From: Symbiodinium natans
Lineage: Eukaryota; Sar; Dinophyceae; Suessiales; Symbiodiniaceae
Direction: 5' to 3'
DNA: 64,000 nt
Assembly (NCBI GenBank): GCA_905221605.1
Contig: CAJNDS010001380.1
Span: 742,430 to 806,429, forward strand
The notes under the pieces were generated by a model, which saw only the letters and a program-made list of their open reading frames with translations, did no database searches and had not been told where the DNA came from. Below are positions 1-11,680 of this stretch, piece by piece. Both the position numbers and the translations under genes were made by a program. Position 1 is the first letter of the stretch, and each line of letters opens with the position of its first letter.

Positions 1-1183
1 GGGTCAAAAAAAGGATCAAAAACAAAATGAAAAGGGATCAACAACAATAAAGCCTAAACCCTAGGCCCTAAACCCTAAACCCTAGGCCTAAACCCTAAAC
101 CCTAAACCCTAAACCCTAAACGCTAAACGCTAAACGCTAAACCCTAAACCTACCCCTACACCCTAAACCCTGAACCCCAAACGCTAAGCCCCACACCCTA
201 AACCCTAAACCCTAAACCCTGAACCCCATTTCCCTGCAGAGTGTCCGAGAGGTCAGCTAAGCGGGTGGCAAAAAAAACCCCTAAACCCTAAACCCTAAAC
301 CCTAAACTCTAAACCCTATAAACCCTAAACCATAAGCCCTAAACCCTAAACCCTGAACTCTGAACCGTGAACCCTGAACCCTGACCCCATCAGTCCGCGG
401 GTGGTCCACCCGCGGTTTGCCCGGAGGTCACACAACGGTTGGCCTCCTTCGCAAAACGGCGCTTGTGGTCCCGTGCCCTCCTCCTGCTACAGGCCTGTGG
501 CTAGGGCTTCTGCTATTTGCTGAATCTGAAGAACCCCTGTTTAGGGTTTAGGGTTTAGGGTTCAGGGTTCAGGGTTCAGGGTTTAGGGTTTAGGGTTTAG
601 GGCTTGCTTAGACACGGGCGATACGGCTCGGGCACCTTTATGAGTTCCGTGGCCGGTTCAAGACACATCGTTCTTTGCTTCAGTCAGTGGTATGGTGTTT
701 GTGGCTTCGTAGTAGAGTTTGTGTCGACACAATCTGGGACAGAGGCAGTTTGAAGCTGCGTGCGAGCGACATGCATACGATCCCATGAGCAGACGCCGCG
801 GTGTGTGAGATCGAAGCTTGCAATCCCTCATATCTTCCAGGTACGAGGTTGGCCCATAGAGGCTGTATGTAGGTAAAGAAAGTAATTGCATAGGTTTTAT
901 ACAAAACCACAAGCCCTAAACCCGAAACCCTCCACCCTAAACACCCTAAAAACCTAAAGCCTTTATGGCCGCCGATCCCTGAATGTGCGTTCTATCAAGA
1001 GAACCCTAAATTCCCTGGAGCCTTTCTTCTCTGCAGTCTATTATTTGCTTGAGAACGCCAAACAAAGAAACACAATAAAGTAACAATCTCTACGTTGCCC
1101 TTACCAGTTACAAGGAAGTGTTTTTGGTCCTGGGGGGTTCTTAAGCTGAACACTTGCAGACGGCCCGAACGTGCACTGAGCAG

Positions 1184-1405
1184 GGAGTTTGCTTTCAGCC
1201 CATGGTTGTGGAATGTACTGGGGCATGGGATAAGGCTGCGGCCAAGGTCCTGTGGGAGATTGCGCGTGCGGTTGCTGCCCGCGAGGGAGCTGATGGTCAG
1301 GCACTCCATGGCGAGCTCCTGCACGACCTTGGCGTCACGGCCAGACGCTTCCGTGCCCGAGCGGTTCTCCGCCGTAGGGCCGAGCTGGGCCCCTACACTG
1401 ATGCC
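1184..1405 (+). pseudogene. Coding-like fragment, unidentified
   Basis: An open stretch reads GAWDKAAAKVLWEIARA, later ALHGELLHDLGVTARRF and RARAVLRRRAEL. It is Ala/Arg-rich, has protein-like composition and lacks simple repeats, unlike its surroundings. It may be the C-terminal tail of a non-LTR-type retroelement protein or an exon of an unknown gene. I cannot name the family. It runs directly into a short tandem repeat on its 3' side. Confidence 0.3.
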
Positions 1406-1458
1406 ACCCACGACAGCCACAGCCAGCCTGCTGGACCCGGCCTGATCCTGTCCCCTCC

Positions 1459-1660
1459 TTCTTCGGCCTTTGCTTGGGTCTGTCAAGCGCCGCTCGGCCT
1501 CGGCCTTCGCTTGGGTCAGTCAAGCTGCCATGTCTTCACTGCCTCCGTTTGGGTGCGTCAAGCTTTCATGCATTCTGCCTTTCACGGCCTCCGCTTGGGT
1601 CAGTCAAGCCGCCCTGCCTTCACCGCCTCCGCTTGGGTGTGTCAAGCTTTGCCACCGGCC
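1459..1660. repeat. Short tandem repeat, about five units
   Basis: Units of roughly 40-55 bp share the core GCTTGGGTCAGTCAAGC, which is itself an imperfect hairpin (GCTTG...CAAGC). Variants appear near 1471, 1509, 1547, 1591 and 1630. Open frames here are by-products of the repeat. Confidence 0.75.
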
Positions 1661-2056
1661 TTCTGCTTCGTTTGCTTAGCTCACACGCAGTTTGAGCATC
1701 GAGAGGGTCTGTGAGAGTGCGCCGCCCCTCATAAGCAAAATAGTAGCAGTGCGGCTGGTTTGCTAGGCAGGCGACCCCGAGACTCAGTTTAGGGTTTAGG
1801 GTTTAGGGTTTAGGGTTTAGGGTTTAGGGTTTAGGGTTTAGGGTTTAGGGTTTACGGTTTAGGGTTTAGGGTTAAACTCCTAAGACGCTGACAACCCAAC
1901 ACTCACAGACTCGCAAAGGCCCCTAGAAGGTCGAAGCCAAAAAAAAAGCTCTGAACCCCTAGTACCCCAAGAGTCCCTAAAATCCCTGTTTGAAGGGTAT
2001 CAAGCCAGAAGCCCCTAGAACCCTTAGCACTAACCCTAAACCCTAAACCCTAAACC

Positions 2057-2102
<46 letters not shown>

Positions 2103-2168
2103 ACCCTAAACCCTAAACCCTAAACCTAAACCACCTTTTGCAACCCTAAACAACCCTCAAGCTTCCAG

Positions 2169-5100
2169 GAAGCCTGCGCCACGCAGCTGCAGCAGAATCT
2201 GGTGCACTGCAATGCCGCCCCTTCCTTGGAACAGCAGCATCGAACAGTAGGGTTTAGGGGTTTAGGGTTTAGGGTTTAGGGTTTAGGGTTTAGGGTTTAG
2301 GGTTTAGGGGTTTAGGGGTTTAGGGTTTAGGGTTAATTCAAAAGGGTTGGGGATTTTTACTTTAAGGTTTGCGGTTTTTGTGTATTTTCCTTGCATGGGT
2401 TTAGGGCCGTTTTTGAATTCACACCTGTTGGGTTGAAGTAGTTACTTTTCAGAAGCTCCACGGGACCATCCTTGTGCTTGGGGTATGAAAAGGTGTAAAA
2501 ATGCTCTCGGAGACACCCGCAGGTTACACCCCCTACACCCTTCAAAGCGTGGGTAGTTCCTCAAAATTACGAACCCCCCCACGCGCGCGCACGACAGCAA
2601 GCAGACAACCAACACGGCCGCTGAAAAATGCGCCCCCGCCACCACAGCAAACCCCCTCCTCTCACCATGACAGCAAAACACCCTCCCCCCCCCCCCCTAC
2701 CCCCAAGGTGTCCCACCAAACGCACTATTTCAGGTCGAACATCTAGGAGAAGTTGCTACTCTGGGATGTTTGATAGCTACCCTTCTTGGATTTGGTTCAT
2801 CTAGCAAGCCCCCACCCCCACACCATGACAGCAATGCATCCCCGTCGCAAAGCCAAACAAACGCACCCTGGCCTCGACAACAACAAAAAAGGGCCGCGAG
2901 CGTTTAAACCACACACACACACAACACCCTTAAACTCTCAACCCTAAACCCCAAAACCCTACACCCTAAACCCTAAACCCCAAAACCCTGAACCCTAAAC
3001 AGAGTGCAGGACGTCAAGCTTTCGCCCCCAAATACAAGGGGCAGGGCCTGTGGCTCGGCCTTTGGCCCCCCTAAACCCTAAACCCTAAACCCTAAACCCT
3101 AAACCCTAAACCCTAAACCCTAAACCCTAAACCCTAAACCCTAAACCCTAAACCCTAAACCCTCAGAAGCACCAAAAAGCACGCATGAAGGGGGTTAACG
3201 CTTGTGCCCGTGTTGCATGGCCCTGTTCTCTGGCCAGGTAGGCAGGTGCCTTATAACATACACGCAACCTTCAATCTAGTTCAGGGTTTAGGGCCAGGTA
3301 TGGTTACAGCAAGTTTCTAACCTCATGAACTTGGGGACTGGGCATGAACCTAGGCACTGGGTAGGTAACCTTGAACGAACTTTTTTTGGATATACATATA
3401 TATGTATAGCCCCTACCAGAATGTGAAAGGTGAACCCCTTTTAAGGGGGTAGTCGGCCCCCCGAAATGAAGCGCCAGGCCCTCGGCGCGTGCGCGAGGGC
3501 CTCGCAGTGGCGAGGTGCGATATTGCTGCTCAGCCTGCCCGGGCTGCAGAAGGCCCCGGCTGTGCCGCTCTTTCTGGGCCCTTGTGGGCTGTTTTTTTTT
3601 TGTTGTTTTTTTTTGCATTTTGTCATCTTAAGGTCCAAAGAAGGAATGAACATGAGAATTGTTTCTCGTAGAACCCCAGCAATGAAGCAGATTTTGGGGC
3701 CCAAATGAACCCCAAAAATGGGGGATGTCCCCCCTTATACTATCATTCCTTCATAGGGATGATAATAGGGGGTTACTATACGCCCTGGCAAAATGGTGGC
3801 GGGTTTTCACTACTTCACTTCTTTGAAGTTTGTGCTTAGCATGAGGGGGATCATCCCAAGTCACATACCCTACACTACCCATAATCCCTATCAGAGGAAA
3901 AGAACCAATAAGCCCTTTTTAAGGTTCGTTTGGTCCCCCCGAGGATTGCTTCTCAAATCCCGCGACAAGGCAGAGAGGGGCCGACGATGAGAAGGAAGAT
4001 GATTTTATACGTTGGGATGCTCCCCCTTCTACTAGCAGTCCTTACTAGGGATTCTAGCAACCTATTATAATGACTCATTAAATAATAGTAAATTGGAACA
4101 ATTGCCTGATTCCCTATTAAGGACTGTTAGTAGAAGGGGGAACATCCCAAGTTATATGACTCTATGATGGGGGGGGAGCCTGCGGCAAGACCATGCTTTG
4201 GCCTCAGTAGTTCTGGCCCGCAGCGTGTCACTCATAGTGGGGTATGTGTGTGTGGTGGAATTTTTCCACCCCAAAAGGGCCCCCCCAAAAAGGGAGCCCA
4301 AGAAGGGAGAAACCTTGTTTCGGAAATCTCCAGACACACTCATAGCGTTTATTGTATGGGGCGTGCAGATCGTAGGCTGGGCTAGTTGCAGACAGGTATG
4401 GTGCCTAAAGGGGTGCTAGTTGGAGTATCATCCCTATTACTAAGGATGGAGTATCCCAGCGCACTAGGTTCGGGGCAGAGGCGCACAGAAAGACCCTAAA
4501 CCCTAAACCCTAAACCCTAAACCCTAAACCCTAAACCCTAAACCCTTAGACCCCAAAACCCTGAGTGCAAAGCTTGCGATGGCAGGATATCATCACGCGG
4601 AACACTGCGACCACGTCCTGTGAGAAAGCCAGTGAGCCGCTCCGCTCGTTTAGGGCTTTAGGGCTTAGGGTTTCTGGGGTTTCGGGTTTAGGGTTTGGGG
4701 TTTAGGGTTTGGGGTTTGGGGTTTAGGGTTTAGGGTTTGGGTTTTAAGGGTTTAGGGTTTGGGGTTTAGGGCTCTGCTTTAAGGTTCCTGGCATGGACGG
4801 ACCAGTTAGTGTTGGCCCAAAAAGCGTCCCAAGGCATCCTCAAGCCCAAGAGTCCTTAGAGTTTCGGGTTTGGGCTTTACCCTAGGGTAAACCCTAACCC
4901 CTAACCCCTAACCCCTAACCCCTAACCCCTAACCCCTAACCCCTAAACCCTAAACCCTAAACCCTAAACCCTAAACCCTAAACCCTAAACCCTAAACCCT
5001 AAACCCTAAACCCTAAACCCTAAACCCTAAACCCTAAACCCTAAACCCTCAAACCTAAACCCTAAACCCTAAACCCTAAACCCTAAACCCTAAACCCTAA

Positions 5101-8072
5101 ACCCTAAACCCTAAACCCTAAACCCTAAACCCTAAACCCTAAACCCTAAACCCTAAACCCTAAACCCTAAACCCTAAACCCTAAACCCTAAACCCCACTC
5201 CCCCCTCCCTGCCCCGAACCCGCAGGTGGCAGAAGTGCCAGGCACTCTTGCAGGGGGCCGAGGCGGGAGCTCTGCACCGCGACGCAGCGAGCCGCTCGAC
5301 ATAGGGGTTTCGGGTTTAGGGTTTAGGGTTTAGGGGCTTTCGGTTTAGGGTTTTGGGGGGTTCAGGGTTTAATTAGAGGGTTTAGAGGGTTTAGAGGGTT
5401 TGTAGCGTTTAGGGTTTTTAAGGTTTAGGGTTTACAGGGTTTAGGGTTTAGGGTTACCAGGTTTTGTTCCTGAAGTCAAGGGTGGTGTCTTCTGCAAATT
5501 TTTGGAAGGGTTAAGGGTGGAGAGAACAGGAGTTCCACGAGGTTGTGCATGGTCTAGATGGTCTGTGGTTCATGGGTTTAGGGTTTAGGGTTAGGCAGCA
5601 GAGTTCAGGCTTTTCACTCTGACCCCCTTGGTCCGTTGATTCACGGTGGGCTTTAGAGTTTAGGGTTCAAGGTTTGAGGTAATGGTAGGTTTATGGTTTC
5701 CCCTCTCCCCCCTGTGGTTCGTGCTGGGTTTACGGTTCAGGATTAAGGCGGTTAAGGTTTCGGGTTTACCCTTCTCCCCCGTGTGGTTCATTGGGTTTAG
5801 GTTTTAGGGCTTAGGGTTCAGGGTTTGGGGGTTTAGGTTGAGGGTTTCTCTCTACCCCCCTGTGGTCAGTGGTGTTTTGTGGTTAATGGGCAGGGTTTGG
5901 GGGGGATACCTTGGGGGGGGGGGGGGGGAGGAGATACCATTGGGGGGGGGGGGGGGTCGATTACGCGGAACACGGAGGGCTCATACTAAGGGACCTAAAC
6001 CCCTGAACCGGAAACCCTAAACCCTAAAGCCCTATAACCCTAAACCCCAAACCCTAAACCCTAAACCCTAAACCCTAAACCCTTAGATTCAAGCGTGGCC
6101 ATGCGCCCTCGAAGACGAGGCTTCGGAGTCGGTGTAGGGACCAGCCCTGCAACAAGATGCTGCCCTGAAGCCTCTAAACCCTTGTGGGGGTTTACGAAAT
6201 TTCGGGTTTAGCGTTGAGCGTTTAGGGTTTAGGGTTTAGGGTTTACGGTTTAGGGTTTAGGGTTTAGGGTTTAGGGGGTCCCGCTTATAAGGGAAGTTGG
6301 GGTCTATTTTGTGGATCCCTCATTTTCGGCAACCCCTCATGAACCCTGAAAGCATGGAAAGCCCCGAGCAGAAAGTGCAGCCAAGGCTTCAACTCTGTGC
6401 GGAGCCCAGCCCACTCAGGTCTCAGGTGTGTTGGGGCTCCGAGATTGGTGGCCCCAAGCCCTACGAAGCCCGGGGGTTTAGGGTTTGGGCTGTAGGGTTT
6501 AGGGCTCAATTCCTACACCAGGCCACTTTTGCACTGCTAGAGCCAAGTGGAAGAGCTGTGCATCAAGACCAGCCACCAACCGTGCACGTGCGCATCGTGT
6601 ACACACTTTCTAAGACTAGCTGGTTCTTAGTAGGGGATGAGGGATTGAGGTACCCTATACTACAATCTCTTAAAGGGTAGTATATTGTAGGGCCCTACTT
6701 CCCTCATTCCCTTCTAAGAACCAGGCGGAAGACCCAAAACGCCGAATCCGTTGCCTCTCGATCACTCCGCACATGCATCTAAAACACCACGGCTGTCTAC
6801 GCGCCGTGCACCCCTGTAGTTCACAAATCCTTTAATCGGGCTAAACCCTAAATCCTACAAATCCTAAACCCTAAACCCTCAGTCCGAAATCCTAAACCCT
6901 AAACCCTGAACCCTAAACCCTAAACCCTAAACCCCTAAACCCCTAAGCCCCTAAGCCCCTAAGCCCCTAAGCCCCTCAACCCTAACCCTTTACCCTAAAC
7001 CCCAGAATCCTAAATCGCCCCCCGAGGCGGTGTCACCTGCTCCTTGGCGTCTGGGCGTTCTGCTGCTCGCCGAGCTGGCGCTCTGCCGCGTGCAAAGGCG
7101 GGGCTCGGCTTGTTGTGCATTTTTGGTTTAGGGTTTAGAGGGTTTAGTGTTTGCTTTGGGGTTTAAGTTTAGGGTTTAGGGTTTAGAGGGTTTAAGTTTA
7201 GGGTTTAGGGTTTAGGGTTAACCGAATCATAACTGTACTTATAACCCGATTATCACCATAATTAGGGCACTTAAGGGGCTTCTAAGTGGGTTAATTGGTT
7301 ATTTAGTACCATGAACCTGCAAATAGGATGCTCGAAACTGTTCTTGGCAGCCATGGTTTGAGGGCGTAGGATCTAGGACAAGAAGTTCTGATGCCTGCTT
7401 TTGACCTGGCCCATGAAGATTCCTCTGGCTCTAGAACCAAAACTAAACCCTAAGCCAGTCAGTAAGTACCCCCTAAACCCTGAACTAACCCTAAACCCTA
7501 AAGCCCTATAACCCTAAACCCCAAACCCTAAACCCTAAACCCTAAACCCTAAACCCTAAACCCTAAACCCCAAACCCTAAACCCTAAACCCTAAACCCTA
7601 AACCCTAAACCCTCAACCCTAAACCCTAAGCCAGTCAGTAAGTACCCGGAACCTCCAAGTACAGGACGGCAGTTACCACCACGGTTCAGCTGGCGCCTTT
7701 GGCGGCGGAGGTGCGGCCGCCAGGATGCTTAGAGGGCGGCAAGACGGGTTTGGGGTTTAGGGTTTAGGGTTTGGGGTTTAGGGTTTAGGGTTTGGGGTGT
7801 AGGTTTAGGGTTCCGGGTCCGAAGTCCTGCCGGTACAGTGGCAGGTCTTGGAGGAAGTAGGAGTGGCACTGCCGAGGGTTTTTGTAAGTCTGCCGTGGCC
7901 ATGTGGGACGTGGCGTAGGTTTAGGGTTTAGGGTTTAGGGTTCAGGGTCTAGGGTTTAGGGTTTAGGGTTTAGGGTTTGGGGTGTAGGGATCCATCGCCC
8001 ATCGTGGGGAGCGGCACAGCCAGGGGCAAGGGTGCCTTCCTTTGGGAAATGTCCAACGCGCTGCAGCCAAGC
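2169..8072 (+). CDS. PPR protein gene A, split into tiny exons (partial model)
   Basis: Pentatricopeptide-repeat protein; the family binds organellar RNA. Exons read by eye: 2169-2216, 3478-3552, 4586-4635, 5226 to about 5283, 7027-7097, 7665-7712, 8024-8072. The first four give, in order, NLVHCNA, ALGACARASQWRGAILLLS, DIITRNTATTSCEKASE and WQKCQALLQGAEAGALHRD, which are successive halves of 35-residue PPR motifs. They join in phase through GC-AG introns 2217-3477, 3553-4585 and 4636-5225. The last three (PWRLGVLLLAELALCRVQ, TAVTTTVQLAPLAAEV, GAFLWEMSNALQPS) join through GC introns 7098-7664 and 7713-8023. Between 5283 and 7027 at least one exon is missing from the model; 6087-6130 is a weak candidate. 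8736-8771 (AMWQRATTCLDQ) may be a further exon. Start and stop are not seen. Almost every exon begins with G after AG. It could be a decayed gene, but no exon carries an internal stop. Confidence 0.62.
4012..4150. mobile_element. MITE family A, full copy
   Basis: Ends TTGGGATGCTCCCCCTTCTA and the inverted TAGAAGGGGGAACATCCCAA, with pairing continuing about 45 bp inward (CTAGCAGTCCTTA against TAAGGACTGTTAG). The middle is AT-rich. No coding capacity. Confidence 0.85.
4883..5194. repeat. Long CCCTAAA tract (about 310 bp)
   Basis: Begins with CCCCTAA variants (to about 4946), then about 35 nearly perfect CCCTAAA units with one CCCTCAAA slip. It ends 31 bp before the exon at 5226. Confidence 0.96.
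6620..6724. mobile_element. MITE family D
   Basis: CTGGTTCTTAGTAGGGGATG and inverted CCCTTCTAAGAACCAG bound 105 bp. The interior also folds (ACCCTATACTACAATCTC against TAGTATATTGTAGGG). Confidence 0.8.
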
Positions 8073-8127
8073 GCCCATCTCTTGCGATCTGTGCCGTATA
8101 GGTGTTCGACCCTCATTCGCGCAGTTC

Positions 8128-8425
8128 CCTAAACCCTAAACCCTAAACCCTAAACCCTAAACCCTAAACCCTAAACCCTAAACCCTAAACCCTAAACCCT
8201 AAACCCTAAACCCTAAACCCTAACCCTAACCCTAAACCCTAAACCCTAAACCCTAAACCCTAAACCCTAAACCCTAAACCCTAAACCCTAAACCCTAAAC
8301 CCTAAACCCTAAACCCGAAACCCGAAACCCGAAACCCGAAACCCGAAAAACCCTAACCCCTAACCCCAAACCCTAAACCCTAAACCCTAAACCCTAAAAC
8401 CGAAACCCTCAACCCTCAACCCTAA
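8128..8425. repeat. Long CCCTAAA tract with CCCGAAA block
   Basis: About 40 units, including two CCCTAA slips near 8221 and five consecutive CCCGAAA units at about 8313-8347. Confidence 0.96.
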
Positions 8426-9144
8426 CCGAGCCAAGAGCAAGACATCGTACAGAGGTGGCTCGTAAGTCATCTATTTAACCCGCACGCCCCTGCACCAGTC
8501 ACTGGCCAGCCTTCAAAGTACCTTGAAGCCCTGTTCACACCAACATCCCAGGGTTTAGGGTTTGCGGTTTAGGGTTTAGGTTTTAGGTTGACGTGGGAAA
8601 ATGCAGGGTATCTTTCGGAGTGCAACAAGGGTCAATCTAGGGGCTATAGGGTTTAGGGTTTGGGGTTTGGGTTTAGGTTTAGGGTTTAGGGTTTGGGGTT
8701 TAGGGTTTAGGGTTTAGGGCTTGGGGGCCTCGCAGGCCATGTGGCAGCGAGCCACTACATGCCTGGACCAGGAGGGAGCGAGGCACCGAGCACTTGCTCC
8801 AGGGCTGGGGTTAGGGACTTCGAGGGGTCAGGGCTGAGGGTTTAGGGTTTGGGGTTTGGGGTTTAGGGTTTAGGGTTAAGGATTTGGGGGTTTAGGGGTT
8901 AGGTTTAGGGTTAAAGGCTTGTTGGGTCTGGCAGAGGTGCTGGATGCAAAAAAGGGCACTTTTCCGTCGAAAACACATGGTGCAACAATATGGGGTTCAT
9001 AGCACGCAAAGGGTTTAGGGTTTAGGGTTTAGGGTTTAGGGTTCAGCCCCCGACTTGGACAATGGAGCTCTGCTGCCAGCTTGGGATATAGAAGAAATCG
9101 TATACAATCTCATCGGCTGAGGTGTGTAAGCATGCCTGAACGCC

Positions 9145-9288
9145 TACTTGGAGGTTCATGGTACATATTAACCAACTATAACTGCACTTATAACTGTACT
9201 TATACCCATATTAGGGCAGTTAAGGGGCTTGCAAGTGGGTTATAAGTACAGTTATAATTGGTGAATAAGTACCATGAACCTCCAATAT
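9145..9288. mobile_element. MITE family B, copy upstream of CCCH copy 1
   Basis: TACTTGGAGGTTCATGGTAC to TACCATGAACCTCCA with long inverted arms. It supplies the sequence of a spurious upstream extension of the CCCH frame. Confidence 0.85.
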
Positions 9289-9428
9289 CTCACTCGCAAG
9301 GTGATGTCGGGATGGTCACTCGACGTGGCATGCACTGGGCTTTCTTAATCATATTTGGTTCAAGCGTTCTAGTTTGCTCCGTAGCATCTTTGTGCCACCA
9401 CAGGTGGCCGGTGCTGGTTGTATTTGCC

Positions 9429-10259
9429 ATGGCCATGGAGCTTGAGTATCGAAACACATTCATCGACGTGAAGGAGGAGTTCGAGGACATGGCGGGCAGC
9501 TCCAGCAAGGCCCGTGCGCAGAGCTCGCCGCCGGGGCGCGTGCGCCGCATCAGCTTCAGCCTGGAGGCTGCCAGCGAGGAGGACGCCATGCGCAGCTACG
9601 TGGGCACCCTCTCCCAGAAGACCGCGGACCTGACGAAGAAGCTCCAGGAGGACCAGACGCCCACAACAGCATGCGGCTCCAGCCCTACCAGCCCAATGAG
9701 CTGGGATGACAGCCCTGGCAGCCAAGTGGGCGTGGAGCATGTACCCGTCTTGGCGGAGTTCTTCCCGCTGCTGCCCAGCCAGGGCAGCCTTGGGCACCCG
9801 GAGGTGTGTCGGCGCCCCTGCATCTACTTCATCGCCGGGCACTGCGAGAACGGCCGTGCATGCGCCTACTGCCACATGGAGCACACGGAGAAGACGCCCA
9901 AGCTCGACAAGAGGCAGCGCACGATCATCCAAGGCCTCACCCGGCCGCAGTTGCTTGAGCTGGTGATGCACTTCTGCCGAAGCAAAGCCGAGCAGGCGGG
10001 ATTCCTCGAAGAGGCCAGGGAGATTCTGGGGCTGCTGGCCCAGGAGTCCGCCGGTGCGCGGCCTTTGGCCCAGGTCGTGGCGGACCGCGACCTCCGCAAC
10101 CTCCACAAGACGCTCGCGCGCATGAACTTCTCCAACTTGATCGGCCTGGTGACGCACCAGTCCCCCAACCGCGGGGGGAACGCCACGCCGAGCGCCGACC
10201 TCCTGGCCGCGTCCCTGGAGCAACTCCGCCGGCACTTCCTGCCGACAGTGAACGCGTGA
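9429..10259 (+). CDS. CCCH zinc-finger protein, intronless tandem copy 1
   Basis: 276-residue protein with one CCCH zinc finger: C131-x7-C139-x5-C145-x3-H149, in the context CIYFIAGHCENGRACAYCH. Such fingers usually bind RNA and are common in dinoflagellates; target unknown. The N-terminal 110 residues are acidic and Ser/Pro-rich. After the finger comes a Leu-rich, probably helical tail (QLLELVMHFCRSKAEQAGFL, LRNLHKTLARMNFSNLIGLV). ATG 9429 (ATGGCCATGG) is chosen because copies 2-4 start there. An upstream extension from a TTG codon near 9258 comes from a MITE and is not shared. The 5' flank before the ATG is unrelated to that of copies 2-5, while the 3' flank is homologous but diverged. Differences from copy 2 are few (for example Gly/Leu at residue 249). 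Confidence 0.9.
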   Translation: MAMELEYRNTFIDVKEEFEDMAGSSSKARAQSSPPGRVRRISFSLEAASEEDAMRSYVGTLSQKTADLTKKLQEDQTPTTACGSSPTSPMSWDDSPGSQVGVEHVPVLAEFFPLLPSQGSLGHPEVCRRPCIYFIAGHCENGRACAYCHMEHTEKTPKLDKRQRTIIQGLTRPQLLELVMHFCRSKAEQAGFLEEAREILGLLAQESAGARPLAQVVADRDLRNLHKTLARMNFSNLIGLVTHQSPNRGGNATPSADLLAASLEQLRRHFLPTVNA

Positions 10260-11556
10260 GTGCAGGGTGTACCATGATTTTTGTAGACCTTTGAAGTGTG
10301 GCATTCTTGCGAGCCTGTCCCAGATGGAAGTGAGGCTTTGCAGGCATGCTGCAACGTGCCAGCTTGTCGGCATTGGGGGCTTCCCGCCAGGACTTACAGT
10401 AGTCGTGAGATTTCTCAGTCTAGATCTCTTTCTGCATTCGAGTACGATGGGCGCCGGGCGCCGACAACTGCACTTTTTACGTTTGGTCAGACTTGCCGCT
10501 GCCCTGTGGGACTTGTTCAACTTGTTCCTATAACACCCCCCTACAGAGGCTATTAGAGTCGAAGGGCAGCCTATCAGCACAGTGGCTGCCCTATACACTG
10601 AGCAGCGATCTTGAATTGGCACGTGCGCCATGCAGGGTGAAGTGAAGCCTTTCCCTGAGGTTGTTTGGCTTCACTGGCCGTGGTGCGCATGCTTTGGGAT
10701 TATTCTTCTTGCTGTCTCCCCGGACTCCCGCGGCAGATAGATGTGCTGCTGCATCCAAGTCAGAGCCCATTGCCGCGTGTGTCTGCGACAGGTCTCGACA
10801 GGATCGTCGTAAGCTGGGGACTCTTGTTGCAGCTACGCTGCTGTCCGGGGTTCAGTGCTTGGTGCAAAGCGGGCCAGCAGCTCGAGAGAAGCGATGCTTC
10901 ATGATATTTCGATTGAGTAATATGTAGCATAGTCGAAGGCGTGTGAAGACTTATGAAAGAAGCCACCTCCCCCCCATCATCAAGATGTGCATTTGCCCCC
11001 CTTCCCCCTGCCCAATACACAATTTGTCCGGTGAGAGGCTAGCTAGCGGCTAGTAATCAAGAGGCTATTCACCTTGTTAGGCGGCCACGGCGTGTTGGCA
11101 GCAGTAGGTTTGCGGCTTGTAACTAAGATGGCGGCGAAGCATGTAAAACCCTCTCATAAGCCTCAAGCTTCTCTCAACCGCCGGGCCGTAGGAGTTGTAC
11201 TTCTACATGGGGTCCCCACCTACTGAGTTAATGCGACAGTCTTTCAGGGGTAGCGAGCTAGTGTTGAGCACAGCAGTTCGCTGCGTGAAATATACGTCGC
11301 TAGATGCTAGGCTCACGGAAGACATTAGCTTAAAGCCGCAGAAGGTTTGAACGTCGACGACTTGGATGCTGTAACTGCAGTAGAGAAGTTGGCTGCGCTG
11401 CGCAGTGCATGACTGCTGGCCCCTCACATTCAAGCACGCCTGGCGTGATTTCAATCTTGAGGCTTCGAAGTTCATCTCCCGGCATAGCTTCTTCGAGTTC
11501 CAGTTCGGGTTGGTAAATCCTAGGTAGGATAGGGGGGCCCTTAAAAGGGAAACCTT

Positions 11557-11680
11557 CTTAACCCTCTTCTGGCTCTCTTAAACAGGGACCCTATTCAGAC
11601 GTATCCCCAAGGTCCCTTAACCCTCTTCTGTCTCTCTGAAACAGGGACCCTATTCAGACGTATCCCAGGTCCCCCTAACC
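11557..11680. repeat. Two-copy tandem duplication, about 60 bp unit
   Basis: Two copies each contain AACCCTCTTCTG and CAGGGACCCTATTCAGACGT in the same order. They lie in the spacer after CCCH copy 1. Confidence 0.75.

Larger units (their letters stand above)
1..9045. repeat. Field of interstitial telomere-like tracts (region 1)
   Basis: C-strand (CCCTAAA) tracts: 48-230, 279-392, 2026-2136, 2936-2998, 3069-3165, 4494-4554, 4883-5194, 6012-6085, 6841-7014, 7484-7632, 8128-8425. G-strand (TTTAGGG) tracts: 540-602, 1786-1873, 2249-2334, 4649-4768, 5306-5455, 6206-6275, 7126-7218, 7746-7815, 7916-7988, 8553-8590, 8645-8722, 8836-8910, 9009-9043. Variants include TTTGGGG, CCCTCAA, CCCCTAA and CCCGAAA in local blocks. 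Tracts switch orientation repeatedly, so this is not one chromosome end. Confidence 0.93.

Noticed and set aside
9258-9428. N-terminal extension of CCCH copy 1 to an upstream TTG
   Set aside because: The extra 57 residues come from a MITE and unrelated flank and are absent in all other copies.
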